A DNA stretch of 64,000 bases, taken from contig JAUIRK010000908.1 of the NCBI GenBank assembly GCA_030549495.1, forward strand, positions 434,001 through 498,000. Reading direction: 5' to 3'. A program made the position numbers and the translations under genes. Source of the DNA: Nectonema munidae. Lineage: Eukaryota; Nematomorpha; Nectonematoida; Nectonematidae. The notes beneath the pieces were generated by a model. That model worked only from the letters and a program-made list of their open reading frames with translations, was not told where the DNA came from and made no database searches. This document shows positions 49,947 to 61,330 of this stretch, in pieces (positions within the stretch are counted from its first letter, which is position 1; each line of letters opens with the position of its first letter).

Positions 49947-51334
49947 CAATACTACTTTTTGAAAATTTTTACTTGTTTGATTTGAAGAAAGAATTAAACT
50001 GTTTTTCAATATTTCTTTTTCATGATATATATATATATCATTAGAAAGCTTATCGTTTGCTACATACTCTAGAATAATTTATTTTTGCAAAAGTTTTAAA
50101 AAATTTTAATAAATGGACATTACTTCAAAAAATTTTGTCTAAATTTTTGAAAAAATTACGGACCACCTTTTTGTTGAAGCATAATCTGTCTTTTTTAAAA
50201 AAAAAATAAATGAAAATGGTATCATTGGAAAGGTATACTCTTTGTGGTTAACATAGGCTAGGTTATACAAATAAATATATTTTCATTTTTCCAAAATCTG
50301 CTTTTATGTGAGGTCAGTCAAGTTTTATCTAGTTTCAAAAAATACCAATAATAATTAACGTTCTTAATTTATATAATATTTTTTCAATATTTTATATTCA
50401 CAAAGGTAAAATATGATTTTTTACATTTTAAAATTTTATAGTTGAAGAAAACTGTCGAAAATTAATATATATTTTTTACTTTTTATGGGTCAGTAGTATA
50501 GGTCAGTATAATGTTTTTTTAATAAATTTTAAATTATTTTTGAAGTGAAAAATGTTGATCGAATGTACAAGATTTGAAGCTATACTCTTTGTGGGTAAAA
50601 TAGGCTAGGTTTTACAAATAAATATATTTTTATTTTTCCAAAATCCGCTTTTATGTGAGGTCAGTCAACTTTTATCTAGTTTCAAAAAATACCAATAATT
50701 AACATGATGAGTTTATATATTATTTCTTCAAAATTTTATATTCACAAAGGTAGAATATGGTTTTTAACATTTTAAAATGTCATAGTTAAATAAAACTGTC
50801 GAAAATTAATATATATTTTTTATTTTTTATGGGTCAGTAGTATAGGTCAGTATAATATTTTTCTAATAAATTTTAAATTATTTTTCAAGTGAAAAATGTC
50901 GATTAAATGTAGGAGTTTTGTTTGATAATCGTAGTCTACTTTTATTTAGTTTAGATACAACCTTTCTAATTTTTAACGAAGAGCATTCGTTATATTTATA
51001 CCGACAGTGTGCGAAGAATAAATCACATTATTGATTGATTTTAGAGCATAATTATGCGAAGAAAGATGAACACATGTTGCATTACGCGTTTGTGAGCGCA
51101 GTGAATTCTTATCTCACATACGCTTCACCACATCTTTAGCACGCGTGTGTGGTTTTGTCGATTGAATGTACGAGTTTTGTTGGATAATCGTAGTCTACTT
51201 TTATTTAGTTTAGATACAACCTTTCTAATTTTTAACTAAGGGCATTCGTTATATTTATACCGACAGTGTGCGAAGAATAAATCACATTATTGATTGATTT
51301 TAGAGCATAACTATGCGTAGAAAGATTAACACAT
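49782..51334 (+). repeat. Repeat block X, right copy, with internal duplications
   Basis: Same orientation as 25509-26530. It begins at the same TTCAAAAATTCTACC boundary, with an expanded AAT run (49880-49945). The central part (TATACTCTTTGTGG to ATGTACGAGTTTTG) is duplicated in tandem at about 50580-50920. The distal part (GGATAATCGTAGTCTAC to GAACACATG) is duplicated at about 51180-51334. It is interrupted at 51335 by the MULE; X sequence resumes at 55889. Confidence 0.85.
49880..49945. repeat. AAT microsatellite within block X
   Basis: About 22 AAT triplets, against about eleven at the same place in the left copy (25606-25640), so this is a length-variable site shared by the two X copies. 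Confidence 0.9.
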
Positions 51335-51705
51335 GGTTGTAGGACATTCCTCGCCAAGGGACATTTCCGCCATCCACATTAGGAGATGGATGTGATATAG
51401 TGATGAATGTTCATTTCTTTCTTTTGATCGTGCCGCTTTCACACTACCACTCAATTTCTTGTCATGTGTTAGTATTATTTTCCTCATCACTTTTCTCTCT
51501 TGTCTTTCGCAACTATTATTTTCCTTATCACTTCTCTCTCGCAACTATTATTTTTCTCATCACTTCTATAACTAGCGGCATCACAAACCATTCAGCAAAC
51601 ACAAATACACAAATTCTAACTTGATTAACTAATTCACATTTCTAACTTGATTCTACGCAAATCATATTATTTTTAGATATACTATTAAATATTAAAATAT
51701 TTTTT
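51335..51705 (+). repeat. MULE left terminal inverted repeat
   Basis: Pairs with 55520-55888. It shares GGACATTCCTCGCCAAGGGA, TTAGGAGATGGATGTGATAT, GCGGCATCACAAACCATTCA and TTGATTCTACGCAAATCATA. A TATTATTTTCCTTATCAC piece within it is duplicated relative to the right end. Confidence 0.9.
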
Positions 51706-52092
51706 AATTGTCCAGTTTACGTATCTGTCAATCAAAAAATTTTTGCATGCTTTTCAAATTTCAATCAAATTTATTATAATTTGCAATTTTCAAACTTCTA
51801 GTGCCTTTTAACTTCTAACAGATATAATATAAGATTGATCGATGAATATTTGCCAAAAATTTTTTAACGAAAGTTAACTACTTATTTGCGCTTTCTAATT
51901 ATAGTAATGGCGCTTCTAGTTACTTATTAAGAAATGTATAGGCTAGATATACAATGATAAGATAACAGCCTAATTATTCTTATCAACTGTAAATCTTAAC
52001 TTATAATTACAAATAAATTAAAACATCGACTTCATAATTCATTTAAAGAAAATACTTCTTTTGAAACAAAAAATTAAACAGGAAAGATATTT

Positions 52093-53631
52093 ATGAAAAA
52101 AGATGAAAACCACACAATTCTAAAACGTGTTATGCATAATCATGATGCACTCAACGAAAACAAAGAATTATTCAAATCAAATTTGAAGAAGGAAGCAAGA
52201 AACACATTTAAAAGTACAACTAAAATATACAAGTAAGAATTAATCTAAAAAAAAAGAGCAACTATATAATTTAAATTTTAGTGATTGTATTGCTTCTCTG
52301 GATGAAGAACAAAGAACTCATTAAAAAAAAGAAGTCTTCTACGATTCATACGAAGAAGCAGAAATAGGATTCCATTTCCTAGGGATATTAACTTTTTGAT
52401 TCCTGAAAATTTTCAGTCAGCCAACAATTCAAGATTTTCACAAGCGGATTTAAGATTCGACAATAAAAGAAATCTTATTTTTCATGGACAAACATTGCGA
52501 CATATAAGCCAGGTTTCTGTCATTGATACCCTGTATATTGATGGAACATTTAAAAAAGCTCCAGATTTATTTTATCAAATCGTCACTATTCACTGTTTCC
52601 ATAACAATATTCAAGTACCTATTGTTTATGGAATCGTATGTGATAAAAGAGAAGATACTTATTGGTAATTTTATTTGTTTACATTTCTTCATTTTAGTAT
52701 CATTATTTTAGTCATTTGTATACTTCTCTTAATTCCGTGATTGATAAGAATACTATCAAGAGCATAACTGGGGACTTTGAAACATCAATCATTTCTGCAT
52801 CAAAAAAGGTTTGAAGTTGTTTTTAATTTTTATTTTTAAATGCATTATTTTTAGTGCTTTCCTGAAGCTTAATACCAGGGTTGCTACTTCCATTTCTGCC
52901 AGGCAATATATCGTAAAATTCTTAATCTTGGATACAGTTTTTTGTATTCAAAAAGCAAAAGTTTCAGAACATGTATGAAAATGTTAATGGCCATAGCATT
53001 TTTGCCTCTTGAAGAAGTACGACATAAAATACTTTCTTTAGAATATTTTTCACCGAAAGTTTTTTAAGATAAAAGTAGCATACAGGAAATTAAAGAGTGT
53101 GATGGATTCTTTTCTCCCTTTTTTGAATACTTTGAAAACACCTGGCTAATTGAAGACAAAATGCAAATGTGGTGTGTTTTTGGAAGAAAAGTACAAACCA
53201 ATAACCACTGTGAAGGATTCCATAACTCGTAATATAGAAAAAATACTATTATTTTTTTTAATAATTTTTTTACAGTTTACATGCGAGTCTTCAATCAGAG
53301 AAGACTAGTGTTTGGGAAGTAATGGAATTTTTCATCAAAAATGAAGAAAAAATCACCAAAGACATGCCTGAAATTAAGGAAATCAATTCAAGATACAACT
53401 GGAATGGAGGCAGCAATGCTAAAAGAATAGAGAAAGAAGAACTAATACAAGGAATATATGATGAATATTATGAAAATAAAAATCTTTACTTCTTTCTTTC
53501 ACGTATTTCCTCACTCATAAGTTCAGCCAAGAATATTACCGTTGAAGATGCAACAGATAATTATCAGATCAACTACCAAGGGCTTAATCAACAGTCTAAT
53601 TTTAGTATATCATCATCATTATTAAGGTAAA
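52093..53631 (+). pseudogene. MULE transposase gene with GT-AG introns, lightly broken
   Basis: The coding order is that of a MULE transposase with a FLYWCH-like start. Exon 52093-52232 (LKRVMHNHDA, KKEARNTFKSTTKIY) and a 49-bp intron come first. A core exon to 52664 follows with TLYIDGTFKKAPDLFYQI, whose Asp is the first catalytic residue. After a 47-bp intron comes HLYTSLNSVI, then SITGDFETSI with the second Asp. After a 46-bp intron come GCYFHFCQAIYRKI, ACxxxLPLEEV-like FLPLEEVRHKIL and YFENTWLIED, then TNNHCEGFHNS with the catalytic Glu. After a 47-bp intron comes LHASLQSEKTSVWEV to about 53628. All introns have GT...AG ends and keep phase. In-frame stops near 52323, 52871 and 53066 and a frame change between 52324 and 52396 make this copy defective. 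Confidence 0.85.
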
Positions 53632-54137
53632 ATTCAGCTTTATTTTATCAATAACAAGTGTTATGTCATATTATTGATAGATCGTAGAAGCTGACACGTT
53701 TTCAAGTATTGAAGATGTCGATTTATAAGATTTCAAGGTAATTTTTTTTTGTTTTTGTTTTTTAATTTCAATTTTTTTTTTAGAATAAAGTGAACAAGGG
53801 CTCTTGGCGAAACCACTATAAAAAATAACGTGCCAAATGTAGTACCTCATAGGTGGTATGGAAAACTACATAAAACCTGTGTTTTTGGAAAACTCAATCA
53901 AGATACAACAAAATAGAAGTTCACAAAAAATTTAGAAAAAATATTTTTTATAGCTCATAAATATGATATGCATATTTTTTTATATTTAATAATAAAAATT
54001 TTTCTTCTTGTTTGCATTTGTATGATTTTATTCATGGTGATCAGATCATTTCTTTGTTTGTCCGCATAAGATTGTTATTCATAACCATAAGTTTTGAACA
54101 TAATCTATTCTTAATATGGTGGTAAGGCTTTGGATTT

Positions 54138-54640
54138 TTAATTAAGGTAGAATAAAACAACTTGTGTATCGTTAAGAAATGCGTGTATGGATATTATTTG
54201 GTAGAATAAAAGTGGCGCTTTTTTAAAAGTTCCATCTATATATATTTCAGAAACATGAGCGGTTTGAACTAAATGTTCCAATATCTTTTCATGAAAAATG
54301 ATTAATCTTTTGTTTTGCTCTGTAAAAGCATTGCAAAAAATTAAGGCGATTTGCTGATGTATATTTTTCAGGTATATCAAAATTTAAATCCGTTGTAGGC
54401 TTTGTTCTTATTTTATTATATCTTATTTTTCTCAAGATGCTTTTTTTGAATGTATAATTTTTTCCATCTTCTTGGGTAAGATTTGTTATATTTTCCTTTC
54501 GAATAAAGTAAATTTGACAAGTTTTAATAAATTTTTGAAAAGTTAAAAAAATACTGATAAATTTAAATAGTTGTTTTATATGAATATTTAGCTTCATGTT
54601 GTATATTTTGGTCAAACTTTTCAACTAGCTCATTAATCTT
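54138..54640 (-). pseudogene. Second MULE transposase fragment, antisense, inside the MULE
   Basis: The minus strand reads YIRKENI-like KNYTFKKSILRKIRYNKI and TDLNFDIPEKYTSANR, then NKRLIIFHEKI, VSEIYIDGTFKKAPLLFYQI and ISIHAFLNDTQVV (down to 54138). This parallels the first part of the core of the main transposase (LIFHGQTLRHI ... TLYIDGTFKKAP) but with clear divergence, so it is a related yet distinct MULE. It covers only the N-terminal and first-Asp region, in two frames. Confidence 0.7.
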
Positions 54641-54913
54641 CTCATGATTATGATCAAAAAAGGAAAAGTGTTATTGGATTCATCATTTCTAACTATAACT
54701 TTACCTAAAAAATGTTCAAAAATTATAAAAATATAAAATCATGGGAAAAACTAAAAATAATTACTTTGTAATTTTAACTTTAATAAAATTTTGTATAATA
54801 CGAAAAGCAAAAAATAATTTTTTTTTAAACAATATCTTCTATTTAAAAATAAATTATAAATCAATGAAAAACTGATAAAAATATACGAAATATTCACTGT
54901 TAATTCATACTAA

Positions 54914-54960
54914 TGGGGGGGGGGGGGGCCCCTCCAAACCCTTTTTTTGAAAAAAATTTT
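54914..54960. repeat. Poly-G run in AT-rich DNA
   Basis: About 13 G followed by CCCCTCC and AAACCCTTTTTTTGAAAAAA, an isolated homopolymer tract inside the MULE. It may be genuine or an assembly join. Confidence 0.5.
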
Positions 54961-55519
54961 ATTAAAAAGGGTTTTGCTTTATTTTATTTGAAAGAAAATT
55001 AAAAAAACTAAATCCAACTAAAACTGAAAAAACATCGCATTTATACTTAGTTCTATTATTAAATAAACATTTGTTGAGTATAGATAAAAATGATATTTTG
55101 AAAATATTTTTTATGATTTCAAAATTTTGAGAATACTTGGGCAAGATTTTTTCCCACAACGGTTATGGATTGTAGAAATAAAAATTCTGTGCAGTTTATA
55201 TAGCCATGAATTATTATCATTTTGTGCTTTTTTTTAAATAATTAGCAAGATGAACGAGCACGTGCCAATATTTGCTAAATTTGATAGCGAAAAAGGTAGA
55301 CCAGATAAAGTTATAAAACTAAAATTTGTGTATTGTATGATTATAGTTGCAAAAGCTACTAAGATCAGACAAATTTAAAAAAATATTCTCTCACCAGGAC
55401 AACTAGAACTTTTACTGCAGTAATAGCAATCTGATCACTATCTTCCCTTCTTTTGTAATACTTAAATCCCTCATGAAACATTTTCAGGTATATTTAAAAA
55501 ATATTTTACAACTAAATCT

Positions 55520-55888
55520 ATAAATTTAATAGTATATCTTAAAATATATCTAATATTTATGAGTATATCTAAAAATAATATGATTTGCGTAGAATCAAGT
55601 TAAAAATGTGAATTATAAATGTTTATAAAAGTGAGTTTGTGCATTTGTGTTTGCTGAATGGTTTGTGATGCCGCTAGATATAGAAGAAGTGATAAGGAAA
55701 ATATTAGTTGCGAAAGAAACGAGTGAAAAGTGATGAGAAAAATAATACTATCATGTGGCAAGAAATAGAGTGGTAGTGTGAAAGCGGCACGATCAAAAGA
55801 AAGAAAAATGTATAATTCATCACTATATCACATCCATCTCCTAATGTGGATGGCGGAAATGTCCCTTGGCGAGGAATGTCCTACAACC
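55520..55888 (-). repeat. MULE right terminal inverted repeat
   Basis: Reverse complement of 51335-51705 with a few substitutions and indels; ends AGGAATGTCCTACAACC at 55888. Host X-block DNA (TTCACCACATCTTTAGCACG) follows at once. Confidence 0.9.
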
Positions 55889-57130
55889 TTCACCACATCT
55901 TTAGCACGCGTGTGTGGTTTATTTCATCGGGCTAGTGTACGCTTAGTTTATTTGTAGTGTTCCTAGCTTAAATCTTAGTCAAATATTAAAACGCTTATAA
56001 CTTTCACATTTCTCAACAAAATGCATCATGCGATATACCAAATTAAAGCATTTTTTATGGCCTTTCAGAATACATTACTTATATCATAAGTACTTAAGAA
56101 ATGCCATTTTACTGTTTTTATTTTCCATGGGCTTCATACCATTAATTAGCAGATAAGGGATGCATTTTAAACTAAAGCTCCTTTCATTATGACAAATTTT
56201 TACCTATATTATGTGACAATTTCCAGCACAATTATAAAGCGACTCTACTCTCAGAATATAAATTTATTTGTAGATTTTTATAAAATAGTATTAGTTTTTC
56301 CATTTTTTTTATAAATTAACCTTCGTTTTTTTTATTGGTCAGTATAATCTTTTTCTAATAAATTTAAAATTATTTTTGAACTGAAAAATGTAGATCGAAT
56401 GTAAAAGTTTTGTTGGATAATCGTAGTCCACTATTTATTTTTAGATTTTTATAAAATCATTTTAGTTTTCAGTTTTTTATATATTAACATTAGTTTTTTA
56501 CTTCTTTTGAAGTGCGGGTTTGATTTAAACTTTGATTCGAAAAAAATATGTTTTGGATAAATATTATTTTATTATTGTTTATTGCATATAAATTTTTAAA
56601 GAGAAGATAAATAGATCAAAATATGTGTTTTAATCAATTTTTATCAATAAGTAATCTCATGAATTTATTTTTTTTCACTTTAATCCTAAATTTATTTCTA
56701 TATTTTTATAAAATAATTATAATTTTCGACATCCACATTGAAGAAATAATGAGTTTTGTTGGATAATCATAGTCTACTTTTATTTAGATTAGATACAACC
56801 TTTATAAGGGATGCATTTTAAACTAAAGCTCCTTTCATTTGGACAAATTTTTACCTATATTATGTGATAATTTCTAACACAATTATAAAGCGACTCTACT
56901 CTCAGAATCTAAATTTATTTGTAGATTTTGAATTAATCAACCAAAATTTAAATGCGGGTTTGATTTACACTTTGATTCGAAAAAATATGTTTTGGATAAA
57001 TATTATTTTTATTATTGTTTACTGCATTAAATTTAAGGAGATAAGGGATGCATTTTAAACTAAAGCTTTTTTCATTTGGACAAATTTTTACCTATATTCT
57101 GTGACAATTTCCAGCCCTATTATAAAGCGG
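55889..57130 (+). repeat. Rearranged repeat cluster after the MULE
   Basis: Begins with the tail of block X (CACCACATCTTTAGCACGCG). It then holds three direct copies of a ~130-bp unit starting ATAAGGGATGCATTTTAAAC at about 56154, 56807 and 57044, each with ATTATAAAGCG.CTCTACT. Two copies of GCGGGTTTGATTTA.ACTTTG lie at about 56514 and 56945. Partial X pieces (GGATAATCGTAGTC) recur at 56415. No gene. Confidence 0.8.
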
Positions 57131-57145
57131 CTCTACTTTCAGAAT

Positions 57146-57319
57146 CTAAATTTATTTGTATATTGAAGAAATATTTTTTCAGTATAAAGAGTTTAGAAAA
57201 CTCTTCTCTAATATGTAATGATATATTCTCATCTAAATTTATTTGTATATTGAAGAAATATTTTTTCAGTATAAAGAGTTTAGAAAACTCTTCTCTAATA
57301 TGTAATGATATATTCTCAT
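57146..57319 (+). repeat. 87-bp perfect tandem duplication
   Basis: A unit with CTAAATTTATTTGTATATTG and AGAGTTTAGAAAACTCTTCT occurs twice in immediate succession with no visible differences. It is readable as a 29-residue repeat in an 81-codon frame, but that frame has no other sign of coding. Confidence 0.85.
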
Positions 57320-57358
57320 AACCTGTACGGTTGAACGCGGGTAGACAACTTGCGTGTT

Positions 57359-58085
57359 ATCTCCAACCCGTATATTACGATGATTCTTCTCCAACCTGTA
57401 TTCTACGATGATTCATCTCCAAACTATATACTACAATGATTCATCTCCAACCTGTATTCTACGATGATTCATCACCAACCTGTATACTACGATGATTCAT
57501 CTTCAACCTGTATACTACGATGGTTTCTATTCCATGTACAAATAACTAGGGAGACAATGTTCAACTTTCTGTTCACATTCTGCTAGATGTAAGATTTGAT
57601 ATACCTCATTCGGGGAGACGATGCTACATAAGTTATTACCTATATACATTTGTATACTACGTTGGTTCATCTCCAAACTGTATACCGCGATAATTCATCT
57701 CCAACCTATATAATATATTTTATCAAATAATCAAAATAAAATTCTGTAATCAAAGAATCGAAAAATATTCTTTAAAAAATCAAAAAATATCAAACTTTCT
57801 GTTCATATTTTGCTACCTTATACGATGTTACAAAAGTTATTACCTATACTTTGCAATTTGCACGATTTTAAATATTATATTTGTCAAATAATCAAAATAA
57901 AATTCTGTAATCAAAGAATCGAAAAATATTCTTTAAAAAATCAAAAAATATCAAACTTTCTGTTCATATTTTGCTACCTCATACGATGTTACAAAAGTTA
58001 TTACCTATACTTTGCAATTTGAACAATTTTAAATATTATATTTGTCGAATAATCAAAGAATTGAAAAATGTTAAAATCAAAAAAT
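57359..58085 (-). repeat. Repeat block Y, right copy (inverted)
   Basis: Reverse complement of 27677-28347 with high identity, from TATCTCCAACCCGTATATTA to TTTTGATTTTAACATTTTT(C). It contains an extra internal tandem unit of ~165 bp (GCAAAGTATAGGTAATAACTT on the minus strand appears twice, around 57845 and 58010). The 28-bp minisatellite part is at 57359-57530. Confidence 0.85.
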
Positions 58086-58753
58086 ATGCAATATTATGCA
58101 GGCTAGATCAAACGCACTTTTCCTACACGACATAATTTGTTAGTAAATAAATATCATTAACTATGAAGTGAAGTGTTTACTATAAAGTGCTTAGGTTTTA
58201 GTATAAAATAACATTTTACTATTTAATTGGTTAAAATCACAACGTAAAACGCTCTACTTTGAGATGATTACGCATATTAGTAAAATAAAACTATAAAATC
58301 AAAAACAATAAACAATACGTCCAATTTAAGCAAAAAAGTAATATGAATCCCCTCCATATATACGGATTAAATAAAATCTTGTATGCCCAACAGGGTGATT
58401 CACAAAAAAAATTTTTGACACTATGTGCATAAGAGGAAATTTTATGTGTAGGTTACAAAAATTAAACTCATTTTTGACAGTTTTTAAAAAACCTCCCCCT
58501 CCTTGTGAGATAAAAAAACTGAAAAACACCATTAAAATTATTTACACTCCCTATTATTTCAGATTTTTTTAACAGTTTTAAACTATAGAAATGTAATATA
58601 TTTAAGTCAAAAATAGCATTTTATTGAAAAAAACTTAAAAATACTGGTTTTCACAAATCATTTTTACCTATAAACTTGAGATTCAGATATTCATTTTTTT
58701 TAGAATTATTGAAAATTTCTTTCATCAATTTTATTGCACATTAGGTGTTTTGG

Positions 58754-59517
58754 TTAGTTCTTTTTATATAGATTTTTGAATTTTCGGTTATCCAATGATT
58801 TTTTAGACATTTTCAGCTTTTTCACATCCAGTTTTTTTGATAGCTTCCAAAAGTTTGTCAAAAACAAATGGATCATACCTTTGTGAAGGAAACCATCTTT
58901 CGCTCCAAGCATAAGAAATAAAGTAACAAAACTTTTTAAGATTGTCACTTAATTCTGGAATAAAAAAAAGCCAATGTGGGCATAAATGGCTCGAGAGTTC
59001 CATCGTGCGTGGCTCAGATTTGGAAGTTTTTTCCATTTTATTATCGGATTTTCTTAAGTCAATTGGTAATAACGATAATGATCACAAAGTTCATAAAGAA
59101 ACTTAAAGTCATCACGCCAGCCGGAATTTTTCAATTTTTGTTGGCAATTTATAGTTAGGACATACTTTTTTTATAGGCTTTCATAGCTTTTTATGATTGT
59201 TTCAATAAAGAAAGAATTTGTTTCAGGTTTTTTAGTTTTTTCAGGAAAATAAAAGTTCATGATGTGTTTTAAAATCAAATCCAAAATATGGTACTGACAC
59301 CCAATGAATTAAGGTTTTTCAAAGCCTTTCATCAAAACATCATTTTGAATCAACTTTACAAATCCTCCTTTTGAGCCCGTATTAGTCGCTGTAGTGTCTG
59401 AGATGATCATTGCAATGTTTTTCCATAGGTCATATTCTTCCAGCAAACTTTTGATTTCATGATGTCATCGCTGAACTGTTATCACAACATAAAACGCCAT
59501 GCTTTATTTCATAAACA

Positions 59518-59556
<39 letters not shown>

Positions 59557-59960
59557 ACTTGATGTTTTGTCGTTTTTTGTTTTTGTTATCTAATTCAATT
59601 AAGCACTTCAACTTTTTTCTTATCAATGCGGGCGACAATATAGGAAAATCCAAATTTTTTTCCCAGAGAGTTTGGATGTCATTCAACATGAATTTAATTC
59701 TCTCATCTTGATTTTTATATTTTGTGAATAAAAATTTGAAATTACCCAAAATTTGTCTGTTTGTTGGTATCCTGGTAGGTTTTGTAAGCGTTTCAACCAG
59801 TGGAACAGTGCTATCTCTTTTTTGCTTGCAATTGAGGTTATTTTTCCAAACAGATTATATTTTTTGAACGCTTTGAATAGAATTTTTAGAACTCATTTAT
59901 TCTAAACGTTTATAAACAATTTATTATGAATGCATAAATTATGAATGAATAGATAAATCA
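58754..59960 (-). pseudogene. hAT-like transposase relict in the 58.4-60.2 kb element
   Basis: Minus-strand pieces in order are ILGNFKFLFTKYKNQDERI and LDFPILSPALIRKKLKCL (59740-59600), GCQYH-like QYHILDLILKHIMNFY (59300-59250) and SGWRDDFKFLYELCDHYRYY (about 59125-59070). They end with an SNARWNSRAI-type block plus NLKKFCYFISYAWSERWFPS and DPFVFDKLLEAI (59036-58803). From memory, this order is that of a multicopy hAT-like family found in insects. A CT run (59518-59552) has expanded inside the coding part. Several stops and frame changes break it. Confidence 0.65.
59518..59552. repeat. CT microsatellite
   Basis: About seventeen TC dinucleotides, with no interruption. Confidence 0.95.
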
Positions 59961-60539
59961 GTGAATGAATAAATTATTGATTTTTTCAACTTTACAATGT
60001 TATCTATAAACAATAATTTTAAATATCAATATGTTAATTGTTTTTTGACAAGAAGGGGGAGCTTTTTCCAATATTGAAAAAGACAATTGTATTATTGTTT
60101 TTTAATATAATTACTCCACCTTTAAGAGTGGTCTCATTTAAAAATTCTCAAAAAAAATTTTTATGAATCACCCTAATGCCCAGTCTATAAATAGACAGAT
60201 ACCCCAAAATAAACATAGGCTTATCAAATAATTTAAGATTATAAGCAAGTTAAGTGAAAAATATCTCTTATAGCTTTAAAAGTAAAAAAAAACTCTTTTT
60301 TACGGTTTTGAAGCCTATTTGTTTATAATGATTTTCTGAAGAAAATATATAAAAATAAAAAAAAGTTGATATAAGACTCTCCTAAATTTTATATATATTT
60401 TGATAGACGATCAGAAAAATATTTTTATTATTTTGCATTTGATCATTTATTAACATTGACATATCTTCTCTATTTGCCCAATCATAATAATGAATTAATA
60501 AGATTGGCACTTCATTTTCTTCGATTAGTCCAGACTCCG

Positions 60540-60870
60540 ATCGTATAAAACCACTATTGCAGTTACCTGTACCTAAATGCTTATCCAAATTAAAACAAAT
60601 ATTGGGACTGTTTGCATATTATGCTCAGAATAAGTCTCTTTATCCTATTAATGACGATGCAAGGAAGAATTTTTTTAGAATTAAACAAATTTTAACTGAC
60701 GTAACAATGCAAACAATAGATGATAATTTACCTTTCACTGTTGAAACTGATGCAAGTGATGTGGCAATTTCAGCATTGAACCAGAACGGCAAACCAGTAG
60801 CCTTTTTCTCACGAATGTTTCAGAGAATTTTTACAAAATTTTCACGTGAACCTACTAAATGATTGATTGC
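60540..60870 (+). mobile_element. Ty3-like LTR retroelement relict, RT end and RNase H part
   Basis: A short pol segment recognisable from LKQILGLFAYYAQ (end of RT connection) and VETDASDVAISALNQNG, AFFSRMF (start of RNase H), as in Ty3/mdg4-like elements. It is a fossil, far from complete. No long terminal repeats were recognised. A repeat element begins just to its right. Confidence 0.75.
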
Positions 60871-60875
60871 GAATC

Positions 60876-61330
60876 TGAACGGGACATTTATTTTTTATAA
60901 AAATCAATCAAACTTGTCAAAAATTGATTGATATTTGACAGCTCAACTAAAAAAAGGAACTTTTAGTTTAAATGGGTATACAAAGTTTTTTTACACATAT
61001 ATACCCATTTTCAAGTGTGCTGAACAAGATGGTCACATTTATTTTTTTTAAAAATCAACCAATCCTGACAAAAAATTGATTGATATTTGACAGCTCAACT
61101 AAAAAAAGGAACTTTTAGTTTAAATGGTTATACAAAGTTTTCTATTTATATATACCCGTTTCATGTATGCTGAATACAATGGTCACATTTATTTTTTTAA
61201 AAAATCCTTCAAACCTTGTCAAAAAATTGATTGACATATGACAGCCCAATTGAAAAAAAATTAACTCTTTATTTAAGTAGTTATAAAAAGTTTTTTTTAA
61301 CATTTTTGATTAATTTGTGACTTTTTTAAA
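60876..61330 (+). repeat. Tandem repeat A, three diverged units
   Basis: Units with AATCAATCAAACTTGTCAAA, TTTGACAGCTCAACTAAAAA and ATACCCATTTTCAAGTGTGC are diverged relatives of the array at 46.1-47.6 kb, with spacing near 145-150 bp. Confidence 0.85.

Larger units (their letters stand above)
51335..55888 (+). mobile_element. MULE (Mutator-like) DNA transposon with long terminal inverted repeats
   Basis: A 4,554-bp element bounded by GGTTGTAGGACATTCC at 51335 and its reverse complement ending at 55888. The inverted repeats run about 370 bp (51335-51705 and 55520-55888), including TCGCCAAGGGACATTTCCGC and ATCGTGCCGCTTTCACACTA, with only scattered differences. A plus-strand transposase gene lies inside. 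Compared with the undisturbed block X at 26.4 kb, about 46 bp of host sequence is missing at the insertion point. No 8-11 bp target duplication is visible, which points to a deletion or rearrangement on one side. Confidence 0.9.
58383..60183 (-). mobile_element. hAT-like DNA transposon with 8-bp flanking repeats
   Basis: Termini are CAGGGTGATTCACAAAAA (58391) and TTTTTATGAATCACCCTA (ending 60175), inverted over at least 12 bp. Immediate flanks are ATGCCCAA (58383-58390) and ATGCCCAG (60176-60183), an 8-bp target duplication with one mismatch, as for hAT. The 1,785-bp body carries a decayed minus-strand transposase. Confidence 0.75.

Noticed and set aside
57076-57321. 81-codon frame with a 29-residue repeat
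   Set aside because: Explained by an 87-bp tandem duplication of AT-rich DNA; no family similarity.
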